Assembly (NCBI RefSeq): GCF_000972495.1
Contig: NZ_LATM01000017.1
Coordinates: 1-64,000, forward strand
Length of the DNA stretch: 64,000 bases
From: Hymenobacter terrenus
Lineage (GTDB): Bacteria; Bacteroidota; Bacteroidia; Cytophagales; Hymenobacteraceae
Reading direction: 5' to 3'
Below the pieces are notes generated by a model. It saw only the letters and a list, made by a program, of their open reading frames with translations. It did no database searches and was not told the origin of the DNA. Of this stretch, positions 51,110-59,312 are shown one piece after another (position 1 is the stretch's first letter; every line of letters starts with the position of its first letter). Made by a program: the position numbers and the translations under genes.

Positions 51110-51625
51110 ATGAATCAACTGAACTTACAGCAGTTTGTGCAGCTCTTCACACTCAATGATGCCGCTGCTACCCAGCGCGTAAGTGAGCGACTGACGCTTG
51201 TTCTCCGCGACCCAGCAGCTTACCAGGAGCAGTTTGCGGAAGAGTTGGAAGAGCGTGGTGTTGAGGCCGAGTTACCAGCGCAAGAAATGCGCGACCTAGC
51301 CCTAATTGATGCACTATTGAGCGAGGAGTTGCTTTGGGAAAGCGACTGGAAAGACCCAGCAGCCGACTTAGTTTATGGCCTTAACGAAACCCTGGCGCAG
51401 CAGCGCCGGGCCGTGCGACTGGATGAGCCGGCTTGGAGGCGAGCTACCGTAACTGGTCCCGAAGCGCTCGACATTGTGCAAGACCTGCTAGAGCCCCTTG
51501 GCCTGGCACTGGTGTTATTTACGCTGGATAGCGACTCTTATGCCTTGAGCATAGTAGCCGATGCGCAGGCCGATGAGGCCCGAAAAATGGCTAAAGAGCT
51601 GGGCTTTGGCATGACGGTATATTAG
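51110..51625 (+). CDS. Small acidic hypothetical protein
   Basis: 171 residues from ATG 51110; an ATG at 51077 sits directly on the terminator T-tract and is less likely. Acidic, soluble, with a C-terminal ferredoxin-like pattern (ALVLFTLDSDSYALSIVAD). It may belong to the DUF6630 group, but this is uncertain. Convergent with the methyltransferase gene, 9 bases apart. Confidence 0.65.
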   Translation: MNQLNLQQFVQLFTLNDAAATQRVSERLTLVLRDPAAYQEQFAEELEERGVEAELPAQEMRDLALIDALLSEELLWESDWKDPAADLVYGLNETLAQQRRAVRLDEPAWRRATVTGPEALDIVQDLLEPLGLALVLFTLDSDSYALSIVADAQADEARKMAKELGFGMTVY

Positions 51626-51633
51626 CACCTCTC

Positions 51634-52455
51634 CTACCCGCGCTGCCGCACGGCCTCGAATGTGAGCACGGCAGTGGCTACGCTCACGTTTAGCGAGTCG
51701 ATGCGGCCGCGCATGGGGATGATAATGGTTTCGTCGCAGGCTTCGCGCATTTGGGGGGTCAGGCCATCGGCTTCGGTGCCCATGACCAAGGCAGTGGGGC
51801 CACGGAAGTCGTGCTCAGTGTAGTTTCGGGCATTGGGTGCAAGGGCAGCGGCGTGGGTGCGAATACCCTTTTCTTGTAGAAAAGTCAGAATATCAGCTAC
51901 TGGCGCGGCTACGGTGGGCACGGTGAACACGCAGCCGATGCTGGCCCGGATGACGTTGGGGTTGAACAAGTCGGTGCGCGGGTCGCCGATGAGAACGGCG
52001 TCGACGGGGGCGGCGTCGGCGGTGCGGAGGATGGCGCCGAGGTTGCCGGGCTTCTCCACGGCTTCGAGCACGATGACGAGTGGGTTCGGGGGCAGGCGCA
52101 GGTCGGCAAGGGTGCGGGCGGGGGTACGGAGGACGGCCAGCAGGCCGTCGGAGCCTTCGCGATAAGCGACTTTCTCGAAGACGGGACGCGTGACTTCAAA
52201 CCACTCGGGGGCCGAATTGCTGCCCGCAAACAGGGCTTGCAGTTCTTGGGAGCCCGCATCACCGACCAGCTCGGGGCAGGAATACACGGCAGCAATGGCT
52301 ACACCGGCTTCAACGGCAATTGTTAATTCGCGTAGGCCTTCCACTAGCGTAAGGCCCAGAGCACGGCGCTCGGCGGACTTTTGCTGGAGGCGCAGCAACT
52401 GCTTGATGCGCGGGTTTTGGGGGCTACTGAGGCGGTCGGAGGGGACAAACGGCAT
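51634..52455 (-). CDS. SpoU/TrmH-family RNA 2'-O-methyltransferase
   Basis: 273 residues from ATG 52455; the longer frame to 52668 runs over the histidine kinase start. N-terminal substrate-binding part (SPQNPRIKQLLRLQQKSAERR, LVEGLREL), then SPOUT domain with LEAVEKPGNLGAILRTADAA, NPNVIRASIGCVFTVP and the knot motif MGTEADGLT..., IPMRGRIDSLNVSVATAV. RNA target (rRNA or tRNA) not determined. Confidence 0.93.
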   Translation of the reverse strand: MPFVPSDRLSSPQNPRIKQLLRLQQKSAERRALGLTLVEGLRELTIAVEAGVAIAAVYSCPELVGDAGSQELQALFAGSNSAPEWFEVTRPVFEKVAYREGSDGLLAVLRTPARTLADLRLPPNPLVIVLEAVEKPGNLGAILRTADAAPVDAVLIGDPRTDLFNPNVIRASIGCVFTVPTVAAPVADILTFLQEKGIRTHAAALAPNARNYTEHDFRGPTALVMGTEADGLTPQMREACDETIIIPMRGRIDSLNVSVATAVLTFEAVRQRG

Positions 52456-52523
52456 AGGCGCAAAGATACCCGGCGGCGCGGCGGCCCCAACCTTAACCCC
52501 AACACAGGCGTAGGGCGGGCCAT

Positions 52524-52531
52524 TACCTTCG
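52524..52531 (+). promoter_or_regulatory. TACCTTCG box 7 bases before the histidine kinase ATG
   Basis: One mismatch to TAnnTTTG. If used, transcription would begin at or next to the ATG at 52538, giving a nearly leaderless mRNA. Confidence 0.35.
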
Positions 52532-52537
52532 CAACCA

Positions 52538-54028
52538 ATGAAATCAAGAATTGACCCTAAAATTATTGTCGGCCTAGCCTTTGCGGTGGGCGTGCTGCTG
52601 TTCACGGCAGCCGCTTCGTTCTGGAGTATTCGGGGCTTGAGCGTGCAAACGGACCGGGTGGAGCACACCTACAAGGTAATGCAGGAAGTCGCCAACGTGA
52701 CTGCCGTACTCAAGGACGCGCAAGCTGGTACCCGCGGCTACCTCCTTACCGGCGACACGGTGTACCTACGCCCCTACAGCACAGCCACCGGACTGCTCCC
52801 AGCCAGCCTGAACCGGCTGACTGAGCTGACGGCTGATAATTCAATCCAAAAGGCCCGGTTCGACTCGCTACGGGGGCTGGTGGAGCAGGAATTCCGCATC
52901 CTGCGCCCGCTAACTCAGATTAACAAGTCAATGAGCAAGTCGGCGATGGAAACTCTGCTCGATACCGACCGCCAAACGTTGCGCCAAGTGCGCGTGCTTT
53001 ACGAACGGATTCAGGCACAGGAAATGGCGATGCTGGCCCAACGCAGCGCATTGCAAAATATATTCGAAAAGGCTACGCCCATCGTGGTGCTGGTATCGGC
53101 GGTGCTGGCGGTACTGATTGTAGTGTGGCTGATAACAAAGATTGTAAAAGAACTGGCCGATAATCGCCGCTTGCAGACTGAGTTGGCCGACATCAACGCC
53201 CAAGTCAGCCGGCGCATCGCTCAAATTCGGGCGTTGGCGGAACAGGTAGTACAAGGCGACTACACGGTGAAGATTACTGACACGGCCGAAGACAACCTGG
53301 GCGGACTGGCCACATCGCTCAACCGCATGACCCAGACGCTGGACGCCAGCTTCAGCGCCCTAGAAAAGCGCAACCTGGAGCTGGACCAATTTGCCTACGT
53401 AGCCTCGCACGATCTAAAGGCGCCGCTGCGCGGCGTAACAACTATTGTGAAATGGATTGAAGATGAGTTGGCGGCCGAGCTCTCGCCCCAGCTCCGCACC
53501 TATCTCGACCAGATGAAGGGCCGCCTCAGCCGCCTCGAAGACCTGATAAACGGCCTGCTGGCGTATGCCCGCGTGGGTCGCACCGCTCAGACGCCCGAAA
53601 CCGTCGACGTAGCCCAACTGCTGGGTGAGGTAGCGGAATTGGTAGTACCAACTGATTTCACCCTGCGCATCGGCCCCGGTATGCCGGCCTTCACCACCGA
53701 CCGGCTGGGTTTGCAGCAGGTATTTACCAACCTACTCAGCAACGCCGTGAAGTACCATCAGCGCGGGGCCGGGCACCTGGAAGTGACGTGCCAGGAAAGC
53801 GGCGCTTACTACGAGTTTCGAGTGCAGGACGACGGGCCAGGCATTGCGCCGGAATACCACCAGAAAATTTTTCTACTTTTCCAAACGCTGCGCGACCGGC
53901 ACACAGCCGAAAGCACGGGCATTGGCTTAAGTATTGTACAGAAAATCATTGACGAGCATCAGGGCACTATTCGTGTCGAATCGGCCCTGGGTCTGGGCGC
54001 CGGCTTTATCTTTACCTGGCCAAAGTAA
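52538..54028 (+). CDS. CHASE3-HAMP sensor histidine kinase
   Basis: 496 residues. TM1 about 9-31; CHASE3 sensor domain about 35-175 (AGTRGYLLTGD near 63-73); TM2 about 181-203; HAMP about 200-265; dimerisation/phosphoacceptor H291 in FAYVASHDLKAPLRG; ATPase domain with N-box LLSNAVKYH, G1 DDGPGIAP and G2 GIGLSI. It resembles phytochrome-like or Rcp1-linked kinases. The response regulator at 54130 is the likely partner. Confidence 0.93.
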   Translation: MKSRIDPKIIVGLAFAVGVLLFTAAASFWSIRGLSVQTDRVEHTYKVMQEVANVTAVLKDAQAGTRGYLLTGDTVYLRPYSTATGLLPASLNRLTELTADNSIQKARFDSLRGLVEQEFRILRPLTQINKSMSKSAMETLLDTDRQTLRQVRVLYERIQAQEMAMLAQRSALQNIFEKATPIVVLVSAVLAVLIVVWLITKIVKELADNRRLQTELADINAQVSRRIAQIRALAEQVVQGDYTVKITDTAEDNLGGLATSLNRMTQTLDASFSALEKRNLELDQFAYVASHDLKAPLRGVTTIVKWIEDELAAELSPQLRTYLDQMKGRLSRLEDLINGLLAYARVGRTAQTPETVDVAQLLGEVAELVVPTDFTLRIGPGMPAFTTDRLGLQQVFTNLLSNAVKYHQRGAGHLEVTCQESGAYYEFRVQDDGPGIAPEYHQKIFLLFQTLRDRHTAESTGIGLSIVQKIIDEHQGTIRVESALGLGAGFIFTWPK

Positions 54029-54129
54029 ACTCAACTAATCGGAACTAGTCTGACCGGTTTTGAGCTTATGCACGCCGGCAGTTTTTATGAAGAACCTATT
54101 TTGCCCCAGACCTATTTTTTCCTCATTCT

Positions 54130-54540
54130 ATGCGTTCAGTTCTACTAGTCGAAGACGATATTTTTGACACAATGACGGCGGAGAAGTCTTTCGCCAAATT
54201 CAACATTCCCCACCGGCTCTACACGGCCTTCAACGGTGAGGAAGGCCTGGATTTATTGCTGGGCCGCAACGGCGCCGAAGCCATCCGGCCCCTGCCGGAG
54301 GTAATTTTGCTCGACTTGAACATGCCCCGCATGAACGGGCACGAGTTTCTGGCCGAGTTGCGAGGTAATCCTGACTTTCAACACATTCCCGTGTTCATCA
54401 CGACCACATCCAACATGGATGTAGACCGGCTGAACGCGGAAAATCTGGGCGTGAGTGGCTACATCATCAAGCCATTGGATTTTGAAAGTAGCCCCGACCT
54501 AGCCGACAGCCTGAGCCTCCTGGAGCGGCTACTGAAGTAG
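54130..54540 (+). CDS. Single-domain response regulator (CheY/Rcp1-like)
   Basis: 136 residues. Phosphoacceptor D62 in ILLDLNMPRMNG, acidic pair VEDD (7-10), T/S in ITTTSN and K in YIIKPLDF. No output domain, so it acts by protein contact or phosphotransfer. It lies 101 bases after the CHASE3 kinase on the same strand. Confidence 0.94.
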   Translation: MRSVLLVEDDIFDTMTAEKSFAKFNIPHRLYTAFNGEEGLDLLLGRNGAEAIRPLPEVILLDLNMPRMNGHEFLAELRGNPDFQHIPVFITTTSNMDVDRLNAENLGVSGYIIKPLDFESSPDLADSLSLLERLLK

Positions 54541-54904
54541 CGGCGAAATTTTGGAGTTGGTAGCAGAATTAGATTTCCCGGAAGGTCTGGAATAGCCATG
54601 CAAGAGGGGCGACTCGCTGTTAGAATATATTGCGAAGTGTGGCGTTGCCCGCATCACCGACGTGCGCCAACACCACACTTCATCCACCTATGCCCTATCC
54701 GCTGAAGAGCGAACGTTAGATGTATGCTGAGCTGAAATAGCGGCCAGTTTTGCGGTGAGCCGGCGGAATTTAGAATCACTCCCTCTCGTTTGATTTTTTC
54801 GCCGGTTTGGTGGCTGAGCCTTGACTTTTGGGGTGTGCCTGAATTATTTGCCGGGTATTGCTACCTTGTTCAGCGCGATTGCCTTTACTGCTGCCCTTAC
54901 TTCT
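54541..54904. other. Intergenic stretch without recognised content
   Basis: No convincing frame, terminator or repeat; GTGTGGCGTTG and CAACACCACAC (about 54637-54676) form a weak hairpin. Confidence 0.5.
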
Positions 54905-55870
54905 ATGAGAGTTCCTGCTTTTTTGCCGGCTGTATTGCTGGGGTTATCATTTGGGCACCCCGTTCAGGCCCAAGATGATGGCCCGCGTCAATTGGGGGCG
55001 CCACCTGCCCTGCCGGCCCCGGCACGCCCCAGCACGGCCCCCGCTCCACGCCAGTTAGAGACCGTGCCGGTGGCACCACCAGACAGCAGTCGGCGCACCA
55101 CCGTAACGACGCCACTACCGGGCCCCATGACAGCCCCCGCGCCGATGTATGCACCTACGCCGGCGGGCCAGTTACCAGGCAATAATTCCCGTCCTGCTCG
55201 CTTCCAGGTAGGCTTGAAAAATGGTATGGTGTACTCCGCCAATGATGTAGAAACCAAAAGTCCACTGTTTGGCCGTTCCTACCTGCTGCTGGACGGGCAG
55301 CGCAGATTTGAGTTGGCAGAAGTTGGTTTTTACGAGGATGAGAGCGGCCACTACGTGCGTACGACGCTGCCTAATTCCTCGCGAGAAAGCACTTTGCGGC
55401 GCGAAAAGACGGGGCGCATTAGCTTGTATTCCATCACTACTTCGCAATACAGCTCGGGGCCGGGGGGTTTTGGCTACCCCGGCTACGGAGGGTACGGGTA
55501 CGGCGGCTTTGGTGGCTACCCTTACGGTGGCTACCGCACCATCAAAACCGAATATTTTTCTAAAGACAACGGCCCGATTCAGAACCTGACGGCCAAGAAC
55601 TTGCTGCTAGCCACCCGCGACAATGCCGGCGCGCAGCAACTGCTGCTGGAATCGCGGCGCTATCAACAGGCTACTGTGGCCAGCTATGTCTTAGGTGGGG
55701 GCCTGCTGGTAGCGGGCTTGCTGCAGTCGGTGCGTAACGATGGTGGCGGCACGTCTATTTCTCCCCTCGTGTACGCCGCTATCCCGGTGTTCATCGTGCC
55801 TATTGTCCTTCAAGGCAAGCAAGCTAATAACCAGCGCCAAGCAATTGCATTGTACAACGCGGTGCGATGA
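54905..55870 (+). CDS. Secreted/anchored Gly-Tyr-rich protein
   Basis: 321 residues from ATG 54905 (an in-frame start at 54821 is less likely). Signal peptide 1-22 (FGHPVQAQ), a Pro/Ala-rich linker (about 28-98), a beta-rich domain (about 100-180, GLKNGMVYSANDVET), a Gly/Tyr-rich patch with GGYGYGGFGGYPYGG (about 195-208), and two hydrophobic segments at about 262-275 and 289-303. Not recognised. It may be an envelope protein with a flexible adhesive patch. Confidence 0.65.
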   Translation: MRVPAFLPAVLLGLSFGHPVQAQDDGPRQLGAPPALPAPARPSTAPAPRQLETVPVAPPDSSRRTTVTTPLPGPMTAPAPMYAPTPAGQLPGNNSRPARFQVGLKNGMVYSANDVETKSPLFGRSYLLLDGQRRFELAEVGFYEDESGHYVRTTLPNSSRESTLRREKTGRISLYSITTSQYSSGPGGFGYPGYGGYGYGGFGGYPYGGYRTIKTEYFSKDNGPIQNLTAKNLLLATRDNAGAQQLLLESRRYQQATVASYVLGGGLLVAGLLQSVRNDGGGTSISPLVYAAIPVFIVPIVLQGKQANNQRQAIALYNAVR

Positions 55871-56010
55871 CAGGACGACTTTAGAATATGGCGTGCGCCT
55901 ACGCACCTGCTCCTTGAGCAGGGAACCAGGTAGGCTGCTTTGTTCCTCAATAAACGTAGATAAACGCCGCGTTGGGCAACCTCTACCCTAAGAGCCCGCG
56001 TAGGTCAGGC

Positions 56011-56760
56011 ATGAAACCGAACGCCGCACCCACTACTGCCGAAGCCCGTGCCACAGATTTTGCCGCCTGCCAAGCTAAGGCGCTGTTGGTGCACGCGCGG
56101 TTGTGTGCTGAATACGGTGCCCCATTTCCGTTTTTCAGCACCAAAGACCCATTGAGCGAGCTGGTCAGTGCTTTGCTCTCGCACCGCACGAAGAATGCCG
56201 ACTCGCACAGAGCGTATCAGGAGTTGCGGGCTACTTTTCCGACTTGGGAAGCGGTGCGCGATGCGCCGACGGAGGGCGTGCAGCACGCCATTCGGTCCTG
56301 CACCTGGCCCGAGCAGAAAGCGCCGCGCATCCAGGCCGTATTGCGCGAAATAAGCCAGCGCTGCGGCACCGATGCTCCTTGCTCGCTGGATTTTCTGGCT
56401 GAAATGCCTATTCCCGAAGCGCGGGCCTGGCTGGAAAGCATCAGCGGAGTGGGGCCGAAAACCAGCGCGGCCACACTCCTTTTCAGCACCTTGCGCATTC
56501 CGGCCATGCCCGTAGACAGTCACCATCACCGCGTGGCCCAGCGTCTCGCCCTCATTGGCCCCAAGGTGGGCGAAGGGCCCGCTCATAAGCTGCTCGAAGC
56601 CTTGCTCCCACCTGGCTGGGACGCTCAGCAAGTGTATGACCACCACGAGGCCCTCATGTTTCACGGCCAGAAATGCTGCTACTTTAGCGCGCCGGCCTGT
56701 CACCGCTGCGTGGTGCTCGACCAGTGCCCGTTTGGGCAGCAACGGTTGGGGCAGGCTTAA
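56011..56760 (+). CDS. Endonuclease III-like DNA glycosylase (HhH-GPD)
   Basis: 249 residues from ATG 56011. Helix-hairpin-helix ISGVGPKTSAATLL with catalytic Lys150, and Asp169 in PVDSHHHRVAQRL. Four cysteines C223-x6-C230-x2-C233-x5-C239 ligate a 4Fe-4S cluster. It removes oxidised pyrimidines and cleaves the backbone. The N-terminal LSHRTKNADSHRAY differs from Nth (LSAQATD), so it is a divergent subgroup. Overlaps none; the DUF167 gene follows after 20 bases. Confidence 0.88.
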   Translation: MKPNAAPTTAEARATDFAACQAKALLVHARLCAEYGAPFPFFSTKDPLSELVSALLSHRTKNADSHRAYQELRATFPTWEAVRDAPTEGVQHAIRSCTWPEQKAPRIQAVLREISQRCGTDAPCSLDFLAEMPIPEARAWLESISGVGPKTSAATLLFSTLRIPAMPVDSHHHRVAQRLALIGPKVGEGPAHKLLEALLPPGWDAQQVYDHHEALMFHGQKCCYFSAPACHRCVVLDQCPFGQQRLGQA

Positions 56761-56780
56761 AAACCGTTCAGCACGCCCCA

Positions 56781-57053
56781 ATGGCCATCCTGCACCTGCG
56801 CGCCAAGCCCAATGCCCGGGCCAACCAGCTACTAGTGACGGCCGATGGCGGCGTGACCATACGCTTGAAAGCGCCGCCCCAGGAAGGGCAAGCAAATGCC
56901 GTGCTCCTGGCCTTCTTAGCGGAGGTGTTCGACACCAGCAGAAGCCGCGTGCAGTTGCTGAGTGGCCACACGGCCCCTTTTAAGAAGGTGGCGCTAGCCG
57001 ACATAGACGAGGCCCGGTTGAGAGCAATATTGGCTCGATATCAAGCGGAATAA
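56781..57053 (+). CDS. DUF167 family protein (YggU-like)
   Basis: 90 residues from ATG 56781. Typical LRAKPNARANQLLV start, IRLKAPPQEGQANAVLLAFLA and SGHTAPFKKV. Fold known from YggU/MTH637; function unknown. Probably cotranscribed with the glycosylase gene. Confidence 0.9.
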   Translation: MAILHLRAKPNARANQLLVTADGGVTIRLKAPPQEGQANAVLLAFLAEVFDTSRSRVQLLSGHTAPFKKVALADIDEARLRAILARYQAE

Positions 57054-57152
57054 GTGCCCCATGAGCGAAATCATGAAATTTCAGGCGGAGATTGGGTATA
57101 TTTAGACAGTTAACCACTGTTAGTTTATACACTACTTCAAAATCTACTGGTT

Positions 57153-58199
57153 ATGCTTTCCCGCTTCCGTGACTTACGCTATTTATTTGCTTATACGTTG
57201 CCGCTTACGGCCGCCTTGGGCCTGGTGCTAGGTGGCGCTTTTACCTGGCTTACCCTCGCATACACTTTTGGACTGGTGCCCTTGGTAGAGTGGTTGCGGC
57301 CACCCGTACGGGTCGAGGCCGGCGTAGCAGCCGCCACCGAAACCAAGCGACATATTTTCTTCGACGGGCTGCTGTACCTAAATGTGCCTTTGCAATACGG
57401 GTTGTTGGCGTTTTTTCTATACTCGCTTCAGAATCAGAACTTCTCGGCCTTCGAAATTGCGGGGGCGATATTCAGCGTTGGTATTTGTTGCGGCGCACTG
57501 GGCATCAACGTGGCGCACGAGCTGGGGCACCGCTCCCGCGGCTGGGAGCAGCGCTTGGCGCAGGCGTTGCTGCTGAGCACGTGGTACCCACACTTTTTCA
57601 TTGAGCACAACCGCGGCCATCACCGCCACGTGGCCACGCCCCTCGACCCGGTTACTGCCCGTCTGGATGAGGCATTCTGGCGCTTTCTGCCCCGGGCGGT
57701 GCTCGGTGAGTTCCGTTCGGCCTGGGACCTGGAGGTTGAGCGGCTGCGGCGGCAGGATCGGGCGCTGTGGTCAGTAGGCAATCAGATGCTGCAATTTCAG
57801 ATGGTACAGGTACTACTGGCGGGGCTGGTAGTGGGGTGGTTTGGGCTGGCAGGCTTATTGGCCTGGTTGGGAGCAGCAGTGGTGGGCTACGTGCTGTTTC
57901 AGCTGGTCAACTACGTTGAGCATTATGGCCTGCTGCGCCGCCAAACGCGGCCGGGCCAATATGAGCGGGTGCAGCCCCACCATTCCTGGAACTCTGAACA
58001 CGCCCTAGGCCGCATTCTACTCTACGAGCTGACCCGCCACTCCGACCACCATTACCAGGCGTCCCGGCCCTATCAGACGCTCCGCCACCAGCCGGCTAGC
58101 CCCCAGATGCCCACTGGCTACCCCGGCATGATGCTGCTAGCCACCGTGCCGCCCCTCTGGTTTCGGGTGATGAATAAGCGAGTGCCGGTTGACAATTAG
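57153..58199 (+). CDS. AlkB-type alkane 1-monooxygenase
   Basis: 348 residues, about six membrane segments. Di-iron histidine boxes HELGH (122-126), HNRGHHRHV (152-160) and HSDHH (296-300), plus the AlkB signature NYVEHYGLLRR (253-263). It hydroxylates terminal carbons of alkanes or fatty acid-type chains using rubredoxin; no rubredoxin gene is adjacent. Its natural substrate here may be a long-chain lipid. Confidence 0.93.
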   Translation: MLSRFRDLRYLFAYTLPLTAALGLVLGGAFTWLTLAYTFGLVPLVEWLRPPVRVEAGVAAATETKRHIFFDGLLYLNVPLQYGLLAFFLYSLQNQNFSAFEIAGAIFSVGICCGALGINVAHELGHRSRGWEQRLAQALLLSTWYPHFFIEHNRGHHRHVATPLDPVTARLDEAFWRFLPRAVLGEFRSAWDLEVERLRRQDRALWSVGNQMLQFQMVQVLLAGLVVGWFGLAGLLAWLGAAVVGYVLFQLVNYVEHYGLLRRQTRPGQYERVQPHHSWNSEHALGRILLYELTRHSDHHYQASRPYQTLRHQPASPQMPTGYPGMMLLATVPPLWFRVMNKRVPVDN

Positions 58200-58307
58200 C
58201 AGCCGTTCTGATCATACTCGTTGCTCTTCCGGAATAGCTACTAATTACTAAGTGGTCAAACAGCCCGTCCTGCTGAGCATAGCCGTAGCTCTGGTGTAAC
58301 CGGCTCT

Positions 58308-59171
58308 CTACAACCCCAGCAAGACCCCGAACACGCCATTCACGACCTGGGCCATGCGCGGGAAATCCAGTGTGTCAATGGTGTCGGTTTTTTGATGGTA
58401 GTTGGGGTTGCGCAGGAAGGAGGTGTCGTTAATCATGACGGCATCATAGCCGTGGCGCCAGTAGTTGCGGTGGTCGGAAAGGCCGGCAAGGCCCATGGCT
58501 TCGGGCAGGTTGATCCGCTGCACGTCGAGCTTGCCAGTGTGGGGCTGCATGAGGGCCTGCACTTGCTGGGTGAACTGCTCCTGGCCGGTTTTGCCCACTA
58601 CCACAATGAAATTGCCGGTGCTGGGGTACTGGGCGGCCAAGGCTTCGTTGGGAAAGTTCTGCGACTTGGGTTCATCGCTGAAGTAACCAATCATCTCATA
58701 GCAGAGCATGGCGCGCACGGGCACTTTGGCTGTGTGCAGGGCTTTGGCGTGCACGGCACTGCCCATGTGCTCGGTGGCAAAATAGGGCGGCTCCTCATTG
58801 GGATACGCCACAAAATCGAGACGGTGGCGGAGCAGAGGACGGTGCTCGTGCACAAGGCGGGCGGTTTCGAGCAGGCCGGCTACGGCACTGGCGTTATCGT
58901 CGGCGCCGGGCTGGTCGCCGCACACATCATAGTGCGCGCCGATGATGATACGCTCGGCATCGGGCGGCCCAAAGGAGGCAATAATGTTGCGGTAGGGTCG
59001 GCCTTCGGCGTAGAAATTCTGCTCCGTAACGCTGCATTCGAGCTTTTGAAAAGCGGCCTTGATGTAGTCGGCGGCTTTGTTGAGCGAGCCGAGGTTGTGG
59101 CAATTGCGAGCGGGGTGCAGGGTGGTTAAAAACTGTACATCGGCGTGGAGGCGAGTCTGGTCTGCTTGCAT
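58308..59171 (-). CDS. M28 family zinc aminopeptidase
   Basis: 287 residues from ATG 59171; an in-frame upstream stretch to 59264 is not needed. Zinc ligands in GAHYDVCG (H80, D82) and GADDNASAV (D91), catalytic Glu in YPNEEPPYF, and a late His in NPNYHQKTDTIDTL. No signal peptide, so probably cytoplasmic, or exported by a route not visible here. Divergent from the macroglobulin-like gene. Confidence 0.9.
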   Translation of the reverse strand: MQADQTRLHADVQFLTTLHPARNCHNLGSLNKAADYIKAAFQKLECSVTEQNFYAEGRPYRNIIASFGPPDAERIIIGAHYDVCGDQPGADDNASAVAGLLETARLVHEHRPLLRHRLDFVAYPNEEPPYFATEHMGSAVHAKALHTAKVPVRAMLCYEMIGYFSDEPKSQNFPNEALAAQYPSTGNFIVVVGKTGQEQFTQQVQALMQPHTGKLDVQRINLPEAMGLAGLSDHRNYWRHGYDAVMINDTSFLRNPNYHQKTDTIDTLDFPRMAQVVNGVFGVLLGL

Positions 59172-59312
59172 GGAGAGGCGGGAAGAATAGGCGAAGTCTA
59201 TACGGTTTTCTGGGCCCTGGGGCGGATAATGATTACTAATTCCTGGGGCGATGCTAAGTAACATCGGGTTTTTTCTACCTTTCCGAACTATTACGCTTCA
59301 GCTTCGCAATTT

